This document shows positions 10,894-20,923 of a stretch of DNA of 64,000 nt, in pieces. The notes beneath the pieces were generated by a model. The model was given only the letters and a program-made list of their open reading frames with translations, was not told the DNA's origin and made no database searches. Source of the DNA: Engelhardtia mirabilis (GTDB taxonomy: Bacteria; Planctomycetota; UBA1135; GCA-002686595); the NCBI GenBank assembly GCA_007751255.1, contig CP036296.1, positions 4,340,001-4,404,000 of the forward strand. Direction: 5' to 3'. Numbering within the stretch: position 1 is the first letter of the stretch; the number at the start of each line of letters is the position of its first letter. A program made the translations under genes and the position numbers.

Positions 10894-11490
10894 GTGGCCA
10901 ACCTGTTCGAGACCGACCTCCTCGCGCCTCCGGCGGCTCTGCCGGGCGATGTCGACGCGACCGGCGACGGTCGACGCGCGGACCTCGAGCGGGGTTTCTT
11001 CGGGCGCTTGATCGGCGGAACGGCACGACTGGCCGCGCACTGCGCGCCGCTGTTCGTCGGCGGTTGCCTGTTCGCCCACATCGCCTGGTACGGCCTGCGG
11101 CCGGCCCTGGCCGAGCGCGAGCGACTCGCGGGCGCCGCCGTCGAGGTGCACCAGCGCCAGGCAGACCTCAGCGGTGAGTTCGCGACGCTGGAACGTCGCC
11201 GCGCGGCCCTGGACGATTCCTTCTACCGCGAACGCCTGCGACGGGCCGACCGCAAGGCGCGCGCCGCCCAGACTGACAGCTTGGCGGATGCGGGCCTCAC
11301 GACCGGAGTCGAGATCAGCGCTGCGGAACGATCGAACGGGGCGCTGTCGAACGGGGCGCTGTCGAACGGGGCGGCGAGCCAGCGCGCGGGTATGTCGACC
11401 GTACCGCTGCGCGGGGACGCGTCGACGGCGCTGCCCGGCGGCGGCGCCGCGACCGACGGGGCCTCTCGGCGTCGCTCACTGGTCCGCTGA
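10894..11490 (+). CDS. FtsB/DivIC-like septum-formation membrane protein
   Basis: A 198-residue bitopic protein. One membrane segment (APLFVGGCLFAHIAWYGL, about 48-66) follows a short cytoplasmic part, then comes a coiled coil rich in Glu/Arg/Ala to about residue 125. This layout matches FtsB/DivIC, whose partners are FtsL and FtsQ at the division septum. Its position directly after eno is the classical ftsB location. The start is taken as GTG at 10894, with GAGGG ten bases upstream; a GTG at 10861 inside eno is an alternative. The tail is low complexity and contains a threefold SNGAL repeat. Family membership rests on topology and context rather than a sharp motif. Confidence 0.65.
   Translation: MANLFETDLLAPPAALPGDVDATGDGRRADLERGFFGRLIGGTARLAAHCAPLFVGGCLFAHIAWYGLRPALAERERLAGAAVEVHQRQADLSGEFATLERRRAALDDSFYRERLRRADRKARAAQTDSLADAGLTTGVEISAAERSNGALSNGALSNGAASQRAGMSTVPLRGDASTALPGGGAATDGASRRRSLVR
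11332..11376 (+). repeat. 15-bp in-frame tandem repeat in the FtsB-like gene
   Basis: Three copies of TCGAACGGGGCGCTG (11332-11346, 11347-11361, 11362-11376), the last diverged at its end. It encodes SNGAL repeats in the disordered tail. Expansion or contraction would keep the reading frame. Confidence 0.9.
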
Positions 11491-11501
11491 CCGAGTGCGC
11501 C

Positions 11502-11538
11502 CTGCGACGGGCGCGCGGCGGCGCAGATCCCGTCGCAG
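11502..11538 (+). terminator. Hairpin after the eno-ftsB-like pair
   Basis: A perfect 10-bp stem CTGCGACGGG (11502-11511) and CCCGTCGCAG (11529-11538) with a 17-base loop, 12 bases after the stop of the FtsB-like gene. Only TT follows, so there is no proper U-tract. It is a plausible terminator or RNA 3' end. Confidence 0.45.
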
Positions 11539-11570
11539 TTCCAGTCCGCTCGGGACAACCCGCGAGAGCC

Positions 11571-13712
11571 ATGGCGACCCCTCTGCATCACGGCCTTCAG
11601 CTTCACGGCGGCGCTTCGACGCGCGCGGCGGTGAGGATCGCAACGCTGGTAGTCGCGGGATCGTCGATGTCCGGGTTCTTCGCGGCGCTCGCGCTCGCCC
11701 AGCCGGCGGCGGTAGCTGCACCGGCGGCGGTGATTGCACGAACTGCGGCGATCGGGCCCCAGGGCGCAGGCACGGCCCCCACCATCGACCTCCTCGCGGG
11801 CGAGGGTCCGCTCCGCAACCAGTGCTTCGTGCCCGTCGACGAGGCGGCCGCCGAGCGCTTCCTCGAGGGTGACCGCGCCTGGGCCGAGGAGCGGGTCGCC
11901 GACGCCCTCGACGCCTGGCGCCTGGCGGTCGGCGAGAGCCAGGTCGGTGCGGTGGTGCCGTGGATCGCGGACCTCGACGCGGCCACGACCGAGGCCAGCC
12001 AGCCGCGGGCCTTCGACGGCGTCGAGGAGGCGCTGCTCGCCCGTCTGGAACTCTCCCCCATCGCCGCCGCGGCCTGGCGCGAGCGCTTCGACGAGGCCTC
12101 CGACCTCGACCTGCGCGCCGCGCTGATCGATTCGGCCCTGGCCGGCGTCGAGCGCCGCTGGCCGGGCACCTCCGGCGGACTGCGCGCGGCCCTGGCCCTC
12201 GGCGACCGGGCCCTGGAGCGCGGCTACCCGGTCGAGGCGCGGACCTGGTACGACCGCGCGGCGCGTCACGCGCGGCTGCGCGAGGAACAGGCGAGTGCCA
12301 CTGCCGTCGAGCGCCGACGGACGGCCCTCGACGGCTTGCAGCCCGCCGAACTCGTCGCGCCGCGCTACGGCGGCTTTGGCACCGGGCGCCAGGTGGCCCT
12401 GGTCGACGAGGTCGGTCCGCCGCCGCCCTTTCCGAGCCAACCCCTGGGCGCGGGCATGCGCGCCGGCATGGTCGCCTGCGGCGAGGACCTGGTCGCCGTG
12501 CAGACCGCGTCGCGGGTCCACCTGGTCGATCTGGCGCGCGGCGAGGCGATCGAGACGATCGAACCCGCGGAACTGATCGCGGAGGTCTTGGGCGTCCCGC
12601 CCCAGGCTTACTCCGCCGAGGACCCTCCCGGTTGGCCCCTGCAGCCGGCCACCGATGGCGAAGCCCTGCTCGTGGTCGCCGGGCGCGCCACGCCGTCGCG
12701 GGGACGCGGCAACGCGCTGGTCCTGATCGAGCCGACCTCCGGGCGGGGCGGGGGACCGGCCCTGGCGCGGGCGCGCTGGGCGGTGGTCGACGAGCGCTGG
12801 AGCGGCCCCGACGGCGTGGGCAGCCCCGCGCTCCTGGCCGAGCTGGACAACGTCGAGTTCCAGCCGGGACCGGCCCTGGTCGGCCGCAGCGCCCTGGCCC
12901 AGACCCGGCGGGGATCGGGCGAGATCGAAGCCCACCTGGTGGCCCTCGACAGCGTCACGGGCGAGCCGCGCTGGCGCCTGCTCCTGGCCAAGGGCGGAGA
13001 GCTGGTGCCGGACATCGGGCGCTTCGCCGGCGCGACCGGACGACGCGGATCGGGTTCGCCCCTGACGGTCTGTGGTCCGCAGGTCTTCGTCGGGACCCAG
13101 CTCGGCCTGGGGTCCCTGGTCGACGCCGTCGACGGGAGGGTGCGCTGGTCGGTCCTGAACCGCCGCAAGCCGAGCGAGGACCGGGGCTGGACCGGAAGCA
13201 GGGCGGCCTGGGACCCCGATTCCGGGCTCCTGGCCTGGGCGCCGGCGGACGGAGACTATCTCTATTGGCTGGCCGTGGGCGGCCTCCCTCGAGGGCCCGA
13301 GGGGCCCTTCGTCGAGGCGCCGGCGCCGATCGGCTCGGGCCTGTCGCTCCAGGGCCTGGTCGCGGGTCCGACGGGTCCCGTGGCCCTGATCCTCGCCCGG
13401 GCCGGCAACCGCACCGCCCTGGCCGCATGGGAGGCCCGCAGCGGAGCGCGGCGCGAGGCCCTGCACCTGCTCCCGGGCGAACCCCTGCGCGAGGGCCTGG
13501 CCGAGGACGGCGCGCGGGTGCTGGTCAGCAGCGACCGCGCCCTCTACCTCTTCGACCGCACTCGGGAGCTGCTGCTCCTCGATCGCGCCACCCTGCACCC
13601 GCCTGGCGTGACCCCCGCCGGACGCTGGGCCGGGGGCGGGGCGGTGCTGCGGATCGGCAACCGCGCCGTGGTCGCGGGGCACGACCATCTGGAGCTGTTC
13701 GAACTGCGCTGA
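11571..13712 (+). CDS. Secreted PQQ-like beta-propeller protein
   Basis: A 713-residue protein. The N-terminus has a hydrophobic stretch compatible with a signal peptide (about 22-60). Residues 75-260 are helical and repeat-like (for example DRALERGYPVEARTWYDRAARHA resembles a TPR). From about 265 to the end there are WD/PQQ-like blades such as LVDLARGEAIETI, VALDSVTGEPRWRLLLA and LVDAVDGRVRWSVL. The architecture is that of the larger protein at 20924-25426, and the two may be paralogues. No enzyme motif is seen. It lies 348 bases before the moxR-type cluster on the same strand and may belong to it functionally. Confidence 0.65.
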   Translation: MATPLHHGLQLHGGASTRAAVRIATLVVAGSSMSGFFAALALAQPAAVAAPAAVIARTAAIGPQGAGTAPTIDLLAGEGPLRNQCFVPVDEAAAERFLEGDRAWAEERVADALDAWRLAVGESQVGAVVPWIADLDAATTEASQPRAFDGVEEALLARLELSPIAAAAWRERFDEASDLDLRAALIDSALAGVERRWPGTSGGLRAALALGDRALERGYPVEARTWYDRAARHARLREEQASATAVERRRTALDGLQPAELVAPRYGGFGTGRQVALVDEVGPPPPFPSQPLGAGMRAGMVACGEDLVAVQTASRVHLVDLARGEAIETIEPAELIAEVLGVPPQAYSAEDPPGWPLQPATDGEALLVVAGRATPSRGRGNALVLIEPTSGRGGGPALARARWAVVDERWSGPDGVGSPALLAELDNVEFQPGPALVGRSALAQTRRGSGEIEAHLVALDSVTGEPRWRLLLAKGGELVPDIGRFAGATGRRGSGSPLTVCGPQVFVGTQLGLGSLVDAVDGRVRWSVLNRRKPSEDRGWTGSRAAWDPDSGLLAWAPADGDYLYWLAVGGLPRGPEGPFVEAPAPIGSGLSLQGLVAGPTGPVALILARAGNRTALAAWEARSGARREALHLLPGEPLREGLAEDGARVLVSSDRALYLFDRTRELLLLDRATLHPPGVTPAGRWAGGGAVLRIGNRAVVAGHDHLELFELR

Positions 13713-13713
13713 A

Positions 13714-13736
13714 CGCGGGCCGGCCTCGCACCCGCG
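13714..13736 (+). terminator. Hairpin just after the propeller gene
   Basis: CGCGGG (13714-13719) pairs with CCCGCG (13731-13736) around an 11-base loop, starting 2 bases after the stop codon. No U-tract. It is a plausible transcript 3' end separating this gene from the moxR cluster. Confidence 0.35.
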
Positions 13737-13909
13737 ACCGTGGACGATCCGTCGATCGGATCCGCGCCGCAGTGCCTGGGGCCGAAACCCGGGCGCATGG
13801 ACCCATTAGTAGTGCTGGACGAGCGGTCGGTTCCGATCGCGGTACCGACCCCCGCGCGCAACTCGCGCGTGGGGAGGGAAATAGCAGTCCCGTGGTCGAT
13901 ACCGGGGCT

Positions 13910-13953
13910 GTCCGGTCGTAGAACCGGACGGGCGGCCTTTCCATCGCCCGTCC
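13910..13953 (+). promoter_or_regulatory. Two mutually exclusive hairpins (attenuator-like)
   Basis: Hairpin A: GTCCGGT (13910-13916) with ACCGGAC (13923-13929), loop of 6. Hairpin B: GGACGGGCG (13926-13934) with CGCCCGTCC (13945-13953), loop of 10. Both stems are perfect and both need bases 13926-13929, so only one can form at a time. It lies about 107 bases upstream of moxR. A regulatory switch is an inference. Confidence 0.4.
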
Positions 13954-14060
13954 CGACTGCCGGTCGAGCTGCCGAGCGCCGGCGCGCCGCCCCTGCCGGG
14001 GCCCACCACACCCACCGGCCCCCCTCCCCGGGGCCGCCACCGACGACTCTCGAGCCACCG

Positions 14061-15095
<1,035 letters not shown>

Positions 15096-15153
15096 GCGTT
15101 CGGGACGAGATGAACGCTCGCATCCGACTCCGCTCCCATCGGCCCGGCGCTCC

Positions 15154-15171
15154 GAACGGCCACCGCCGTTC
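15154..15171 (+). other. Intercistronic hairpin between moxR and DUF58
   Basis: GAACGGC (15154-15160) pairs perfectly with GCCGTTC (15165-15171) around a CACC loop. It lies 38 bases before the DUF58 ATG, in the only sizeable gap of the first part of the cluster. It might set relative expression of moxR and the VWA genes. Confidence 0.35.
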
Positions 15172-15208
15172 ACGGGCGCCCCGCCGGCAACCTCCGAGGG
15201 CCTGACCC

Positions 15209-16138
15209 ATGTCGTTGCAACGGGCCCAGGCGCTGCGGCCCACGTCGCTCGACCCGGCCGTCCTCGATCGCCTGTCGAAGCTCTCGCTGGTGGCGCGCAC
15301 CGTGGTCGAAGGCTTCATGGCCGGCGGCCACGTGTCGCCCCACCGCGGTAGCTCCGTCGAGTTCGCCCAGCATCGCGAGTACGTGCCGGGGGACGACCTG
15401 CGCTTCCTGGACGAGAAGATCTACGCCAAGTCGAACCGACTGGTGGTCAAGGAGTTCGTCGAGGAGACGAACTTCGCCTGCCACATCCTGGTCGATTGCA
15501 GCGCGTCGATGCGCTACGGCTCCAGCCGCTGGAGCAAGCTCGACTACGCCCGTTGGGCCGCCGCGGCCCTGGCTTACCTGGTCCTGAACCAGCGCGACAC
15601 CGCCGGCCTGGTGCTGTTCGACGAGCAGGTCCGCGACAAGGTCCCGCCCCACAACGGCGCGGCCCAGGCGGCCTCGATCCTGGCCAGTCTGGAGCGCGCC
15701 GAGGCCCAGGGCGAGACCGGCGTCGGGGACGTGCTGGACTGGATCGGCACGCGGCTGCGACACAAGGGCATCGTCGTGATCCTGTCCGACTTCTTCGACG
15801 AGCCCCAACACATCCTGGAAGGCACTCGGCGCCTGCGGATCGCCGGACACGAGCCGATCCTGATGCAGGTGGTCGACCCGCGCGAGCTCGACTTCGACTT
15901 CGACGGACACCTGCGCCTCGACGCGCTCGAGGGCGCCGAGCGCATGAAGGTCGACGCCAAGAGCCTGCGCAAGGCCTACCGCGAAGAGGTCGAGGCCCAC
16001 GCCGCGGCCCTGGCCCACGGCGCGAACTCGCTCGGGATCGACCTGGTCACCCTGCGGACCGACGCCCCCCTGGACGTGGTGCTGTCGACCTACCTCGCGC
16101 GTCGCCAGGCGCGTGCTCGCGGGGGAGCGCGCGGATGA
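15209..16138 (+). CDS. DUF58 domain protein (VWA-like partner of MoxR)
   Basis: A 309-residue protein. The DUF58 block is clear: SVEFAQHREYVPGDDLRFLDEK, then a VWA-type MIDAS motif DCSAS around residue 95. There is no signal peptide or evident membrane helix, so it is probably cytoplasmic. GAGGG lies 8 bases before the ATG. The stop overlaps the start of the next gene (ATGA). In many bacteria moxR-DUF58-VWA genes form one operon. Confidence 0.92.
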   Translation: MSLQRAQALRPTSLDPAVLDRLSKLSLVARTVVEGFMAGGHVSPHRGSSVEFAQHREYVPGDDLRFLDEKIYAKSNRLVVKEFVEETNFACHILVDCSASMRYGSSRWSKLDYARWAAAALAYLVLNQRDTAGLVLFDEQVRDKVPPHNGAAQAASILASLERAEAQGETGVGDVLDWIGTRLRHKGIVVILSDFFDEPQHILEGTRRLRIAGHEPILMQVVDPRELDFDFDGHLRLDALEGAERMKVDAKSLRKAYREEVEAHAAALAHGANSLGIDLVTLRTDAPLDVVLSTYLARRQARARGGARG

Positions 16139-18354
16139 TCGGCGGCTTCGTCCATCCCGCCCTGGCCCTGGGCGCGCTGCTGGCGGCGGTCCCGCTGATC
16201 ATCCACCTGCTCAACCGCAGGCGCCATCGCCCCTTGGAGTGGGGCGCGATGCGTTTCGTGCTGGCTGCCTACAAGCGCACCCGGCGCCGGGCGCAGCTCG
16301 AGAACCTGTTGCTGCTGCTCTTGAGGATGCTCGGCGTGGCGCTCCTGGCCCTGGCCCTGGCGCGGCCCTTCGCCGGCGACGCCAGCCCGCTCGCGCCCCT
16401 GACCGAGAGTCGGCGCGACGTGGTGATCGTGCTCGACGTCTCCGCCTCGACCGGCTACCGCGACGGCGCCGGAACGGTGCACGCACGCATCATCGAGCGC
16501 GCGCGCGAGCTGCTCGGCGACCTGGACGGCGGTCGCGGGGACCGCGCGCGACTGGTGGTTGCCGACGATCGACCGCGCCTGCTCTCCTGGCGCACGCCGT
16601 CCGAAGCGCTGAACCTGCTCGGCGCCCTGGACCAACCGAGCGACACGTCGATGGACCTCGTCGCCGCCCTGGCCGAGGTCCTCGCGAGCCTGCAAGAGGA
16701 CGGCAACGCCCTCGAGGCCAGCGAGGTCGAGGTGCGCCTGTTGACGGACCTGCAGCGCTCGAACTTCGATCCCGACCCGTCGCGGGCCGAGGGCCAGACC
16801 GACGAACTCGTCCGCGCCCTCGATCGGTTGGTCGAGCTCGAGTTGGTCTTGACGGTCGAGGACCTCGGTCCCGCGGAGCTGATCCCGCCCAACGTCGGCG
16901 TCACCGACATCGCCCCGATCAGCCCGGTGCTCGGCCCCGGCCTGCCGGTGGACATCGCCGTCGACGTCACCAACCACGGCGCCAGCGCGGTCGGTGGTGT
17001 GCGTCTGGCCCTGGCGATCGACGGTGAGCGCCTGCCGTCGCGGGTGCTCGACATGGTCGGCGGCGCGACCGCCCGCGAGATCTTCGCGGTGACCTTCGAC
17101 GAGCCGGGAGCGCACGTGCTCGAAGCGTCGATCGAGGCCGACCCCCTGGCCTTCGACGACCGCCGCGCGGCCGTGATCGACGTGCCCGGTACGGTCTCGG
17201 TCCTGCTCGTCAACGGCGCCCCCGACGAGTCCGCCATCGAGCTGGACGAGGTCGGTCTGTTCGCCGCGGCCCTGGCGCCGCCGGACGACGGCGGTTTGGG
17301 TTCGCGCGGCTTCGTGCCCTTCTCGATCGAGGAGATCGACCCGGCCTTCCTGGACGCCGCGGACCTGGACCTGGCGCCCTTCGACGCCATCGTCCTGGCC
17401 AACGTCGAGGCCATCTCCGCCCGCGCGGTGGAGCGCCTCACCGAGCGCGTCTCCGCCGGCGCCGGCCTGATCGTCAGCCTCGGCGATCGCACGGTGCCCT
17501 CCGTCTACGCGCGCCGCCTGTTCGCGGCCGACGGCACGGGACTCCTGCCGGCCGAGCCGCTCGAGGTGGTCTCGGTCGCCGACCGGCGCGACGGCTACTA
17601 CCGCGTCGGCGAGTTCGACGGCGAGCACCCGGCCCTGGCGTTCTTCAACGATCCGCGCTGGCGGCCGCTCCTGACCGAGATCCCGATCTACACCTTCATC
17701 GCGACCACGCCCCTGCCCCAGGCGCGGGTGCTGGCTGCGCTCGATGCGGGCAAGGCGCCGCTCCTGGTGGAACGCGCCTTCGGCGCCGGCCGTGTGCTGC
17801 TGTTCACCACCAGCCTCGACGTGGCCTGGACGCGGATACCGGAGTCCCCGCGGACCCTGGTGCCCTTCGCCCACGAACTCGTGCGCCACGCCGGTCGAGG
17901 CCCGGCGCGTCGCCTCGAAGTGCCCGTGGGCGAGCCGCTCTCGGTGATCGTGGACCGCTTCCCGCGCTCGCCGGTCGCGATCCTCCCCGACGGCGCCCGC
18001 CGCCCCGTGGACGGCGAGCCCACCGAGCTGCCCGGCGGACGCTGGCAACTCCCTCCGATCACCGAGACCGGGCGACTTGGTGTCTACCGCGTGACCTTCG
18101 ACGAGGCCGACCCGGTGGTCTTCGCCGTCCAGGGTCGCGCGGACGAGGGTGATCTGGAGCGCCTGCCCGCCGAGGCCCTGGCCGAGTTGCACCCGGCCCT
18201 GCGCGCGGTTCGCGCGGAGAGCGCCGACGTCGGCGAGCAGGACGTTTCGCGCCGCGGCGAGCTGTGGCGCGGCCTGCTCTGGATCTGCCTGGCCGTCCTG
18301 ATCAGCGAATCCCTCTGGGGTGCTTGGCTCGAACGACGTCGGAGGCTCTCGTGA
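16135..18354 (+). CDS. BatA-like membrane protein with VWA domain
   Basis: 739 residues. The N-terminus is the BatA-type membrane module: HPALALGALLAAVPLIIHLLNRRR, then LLLLLLRMLGVALLALALARPF. A VWA domain follows with the MIDAS motif DVSAS (about residue 102). The large middle part is beta-rich, and a GATase-like stretch covers residues 345-480. A last membrane helix is at the C-terminus (LLWICLAVLISESLWGAWL). It starts in an ATGA overlap with DUF58 and ends in a GTGA overlap with the next gene. A role as an envelope partner of the MoxR ATPase is inferred from context. Confidence 0.88.
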   Translation: MIGGFVHPALALGALLAAVPLIIHLLNRRRHRPLEWGAMRFVLAAYKRTRRRAQLENLLLLLLRMLGVALLALALARPFAGDASPLAPLTESRRDVVIVLDVSASTGYRDGAGTVHARIIERARELLGDLDGGRGDRARLVVADDRPRLLSWRTPSEALNLLGALDQPSDTSMDLVAALAEVLASLQEDGNALEASEVEVRLLTDLQRSNFDPDPSRAEGQTDELVRALDRLVELELVLTVEDLGPAELIPPNVGVTDIAPISPVLGPGLPVDIAVDVTNHGASAVGGVRLALAIDGERLPSRVLDMVGGATAREIFAVTFDEPGAHVLEASIEADPLAFDDRRAAVIDVPGTVSVLLVNGAPDESAIELDEVGLFAAALAPPDDGGLGSRGFVPFSIEEIDPAFLDAADLDLAPFDAIVLANVEAISARAVERLTERVSAGAGLIVSLGDRTVPSVYARRLFAADGTGLLPAEPLEVVSVADRRDGYYRVGEFDGEHPALAFFNDPRWRPLLTEIPIYTFIATTPLPQARVLAALDAGKAPLLVERAFGAGRVLLFTTSLDVAWTRIPESPRTLVPFAHELVRHAGRGPARRLEVPVGEPLSVIVDRFPRSPVAILPDGARRPVDGEPTELPGGRWQLPPITETGRLGVYRVTFDEADPVVFAVQGRADEGDLERLPAEALAELHPALRAVRAESADVGEQDVSRRGELWRGLLWICLAVLISESLWGAWLERRRRLS

Positions 18355-20780
18355 CGATTCCCCCCATGGCTCTGCACCCGCACGACGCGCTCTTCGCGCT
18401 GCAGGGAGCCCTGACCGAGGAGGGCTCCAGCGCCGCCCTGCGACTGCTCGACGCCCCGGCCCCGTGGGTCGCGGTGCTCGTGATCGCGCCGATCCTGGCC
18501 TTGATCGCCTGGGCCGGCTACGCCCGTCGCGACATCGCGCGCCCGGCTGGGATCGCCCTGGCGAGCCTGCGCTTTGGTGCCCTCGCGCTGTTGTGCGTGG
18601 CGCTGGCGCGGCCCGTGCTCGTCGAGCGGCGCGAAGAGGTCTTCCCGGCGGAGGTCGCGATCCTCGTCGACGACTCCGCGAGCATGCGTCGCGAGGACGC
18701 CTACGCGGCCGCCGATCCCGCGCGCCTCGGCCTGCGCCGGCTGGGCTTCGAGGGCGACGCCGCCCCCAGCCGCTCCGACGTGGCCGCGCGCGTGCTCGAG
18801 CGCGAGCTCTTGCCGCGACTGGCGGAGCGCGGCTACCAGGTGCGCCTGGCGCGCTTCGACGAGGCCACCAACGCCCTCTCGGTCGACGAGCGACTCGAGG
18901 GCCGCGGCCAGGGCACTCACATCGGCGACGCCTTGCTGTCCACGGTCCAGTCCGCCCGCGGTCGCAACTTGACCGAGCTGGTGATCCTCTCCGACGGTCG
19001 CAACAACGGCGGCGCCGCTCCGCTCGAAGCGGCGCGGGTGGCGGCCTCCGCCGGTCTGCCCGTGCACACCCTGGTGGTCGGCGACACGCGTCCCGAGCGC
19101 AACGCGATTCTGGAGCTGGTCGAGTCGCCCGACAGCGCCCTCGAGGGCGACGAGCTCTCGTTCGGCGTGCGAGTCACCGGGCGCGGCAGCGCCGCCGGTG
19201 AGCCGGTCGAGGTTCTGCTCGAGGAGCTCGAAGCGAGCAACTTCTCGGATGAGAGCGACGTGCGCGTGCTCGATCAGCGCGAGCTGACCCTCGACGCCGC
19301 CGGCCGCAAGGTGCTGCTGGTGGCGCCGCCCGGGCCGGCGGATCCGACCACGGGCGAGCGCCGCTTCCGGCTGCGCCTGCCGCCCCTGCAGGACGAGACC
19401 CTGCAGGACGACAACAGCGTCGAGGTCGCCGTGCGCGTCAGCCCCGAGAAGGTGCGGGTGCTGTACGTGGAGGGCTATCCGCGTTGGGAGTACCGCAAGC
19501 TCGCGCTCGACTTCCTCAAGCGCGCCGAATCGGACATCGACTTCCAGGGTTGGTTGGCCTCCGCCACGCCCGGCTTCCCCCAGGAGCACAGCCCCGGACT
19601 GTTCTCGCTCGAGCGCCTGCCGATCACCCGCGACGAGCTGCTCGACGGCTACGACGTGGTCATCCTCGGCGACGTGAACCCCCGACGCCTGTTCCCCGAT
19701 CCGGCCGTGGGCGACCAGTTCCTGGGTGCCCTGCGCGAGTTCGTGGAAGCCGGCGGTGGCCTGCTGCTCCAAGCCGGCGAGTTCGACAACCCGCGCGCCT
19801 TCCTGGGCACGCCGCTGGAAGACGTGCTTCCGGTCTCGATCGACTCGACCGGCGACATCACCACACCTTGGGACGGCAGGCGCTCCTTCCGCCCGCTGTT
19901 GGAGCAGCCCCAGGACCCCCACGAGATCGTGCGGATGCTTCCCGATCCCGAGCAGAACCGGGCCCTGTGGGAGGACGCCGGCGGACTCGAGGGCGTGTAC
20001 TGGTTCTCGCCGGTGACGCGCGCCAAGCCCGGCAGCCAGGTCCTGTTGCGCCACCCCACCGACGAGAACCGCTTCGGTCGGCGGCCCCTGTTGGTGGCCG
20101 GCTACTACCCCTCCGGTCGCACCCTCTTCGTCGGCATCGACTCCACCTGGCGCTGGCAGTTCCGCTACGGCCCGCGCTACTTCGAGCGCTTCTGGAAGTC
20201 CGCCCTGCGTTGGCTGGCCCTGGGTCGACTGCGCAGTGGCGACCGCCGCTATCGGATCGAGACCGCCCGCGCGAGCTACGACCTTTCCGAACGCATCGTG
20301 GTCGAAGCCCGGGTGCTCGACGAGGACTACCGCCCCAGCGAGGCAACCGACCTCGAAGTCCGCTGGGCGGGACCCGACGGGCGGCCCGAGGGCTTGACCC
20401 TGCCCGTGGTCGACGGGCGCGAGGGCGAGTACCGCGGTGGACTGCAGGTCGAGCGCCCCGGCAACTACCGCATCTGGATCGAGGTCGACGGGCGTCGTCT
20501 CAGCAGCGCCGACTTCGAGGTGCTGCTGCCCTCGCGCGAGAGCGCGGAGCCGGCGCCGGATCCCCAGACCCTGGCCGCAATCTCCGCCGCCACTCGCGGG
20601 GTCTCCGCCAGCCTGGCCGACCTCGACCTGTTGCTCTCCCCCTTCCCGGGCGGCGAGGAGCGTCGTGAACCGATCTCCTCGCGCCTGGTCGACGTCTGGG
20701 ATCGCTGGGCCACCCTGCTCGTCGTCCTCGGCCTGCTCGCCGCAGAATGGTTGATCCGCAAGCGCCTCGAGTTGGTCTGA
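18351..20780 (+). CDS. VWA and glutamine-amidotransferase-like membrane protein
   Basis: 809 residues. Two N-terminal membrane helices (PWVAVLVIAPILALIAWAG; LASLRFGALALLCVALARP) precede a VWA domain with MIDAS DDSAS. A flavodoxin or class I GATase-like segment begins at VRVLYVEGYPRWEYRKLALD and includes YDVVILGDVNPRR and LREFVEAGGGLLLQAGEF; the catalytic Cys of true amidotransferases is not evident. A C-terminal helix (TLLVVLGLLAAEWLI) anchors it again. GTG at 18351 is chosen for the GTGA overlap and because GGAGG lies 5 bases upstream; an ATG at 18366 is an alternative. Confidence 0.86.
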   Translation: MTIPPMALHPHDALFALQGALTEEGSSAALRLLDAPAPWVAVLVIAPILALIAWAGYARRDIARPAGIALASLRFGALALLCVALARPVLVERREEVFPAEVAILVDDSASMRREDAYAAADPARLGLRRLGFEGDAAPSRSDVAARVLERELLPRLAERGYQVRLARFDEATNALSVDERLEGRGQGTHIGDALLSTVQSARGRNLTELVILSDGRNNGGAAPLEAARVAASAGLPVHTLVVGDTRPERNAILELVESPDSALEGDELSFGVRVTGRGSAAGEPVEVLLEELEASNFSDESDVRVLDQRELTLDAAGRKVLLVAPPGPADPTTGERRFRLRLPPLQDETLQDDNSVEVAVRVSPEKVRVLYVEGYPRWEYRKLALDFLKRAESDIDFQGWLASATPGFPQEHSPGLFSLERLPITRDELLDGYDVVILGDVNPRRLFPDPAVGDQFLGALREFVEAGGGLLLQAGEFDNPRAFLGTPLEDVLPVSIDSTGDITTPWDGRRSFRPLLEQPQDPHEIVRMLPDPEQNRALWEDAGGLEGVYWFSPVTRAKPGSQVLLRHPTDENRFGRRPLLVAGYYPSGRTLFVGIDSTWRWQFRYGPRYFERFWKSALRWLALGRLRSGDRRYRIETARASYDLSERIVVEARVLDEDYRPSEATDLEVRWAGPDGRPEGLTLPVVDGREGEYRGGLQVERPGNYRIWIEVDGRRLSSADFEVLLPSRESAEPAPDPQTLAAISAATRGVSASLADLDLLLSPFPGGEERREPISSRLVDVWDRWATLLVVLGLLAAEWLIRKRLELV

Positions 20781-20901
20781 CCAGCGCCGGGCTCCCCGCC
20801 CGACGTGATCGGACCCGGTCGCGGGACGCCCAAGGGGCGGCCCCGGGGACTTACGTGCGCGGGCTCCCATCGCCTCGGATCGGCCCTGGGGGCCCCCTGT
20901 G

Positions 20902-20919
20902 GGCCCGGTCGATCGGGCC
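20902..20919 (+). other. Hairpin 4 bases before the PQQ/TPR gene start
   Basis: GGCCCG (20902-20907) pairs perfectly with CGGGCC (20914-20919) around a 6-base loop, ending 4 bases before the ATG at 20924. There is no Shine-Dalgarno. It divides the two coupled blocks of the cluster. A terminator, a start-site mask or a processing site are all possible. Confidence 0.4.
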
Positions 20920-20923
20920 TAAG

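Larger units (their letters stand above)
13713..14060 (+). promoter_or_regulatory. Leader region of the moxR cluster
   Basis: 348 bases without a gene. It contains a locally AT-richer patch around 13800-13885 where a promoter could lie, followed by two overlapping hairpins (13910-13953). A C/G-rich stretch then leads to the moxR ATG at 14061, which has no Shine-Dalgarno. The short frames here show no family features. Confidence 0.4.
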
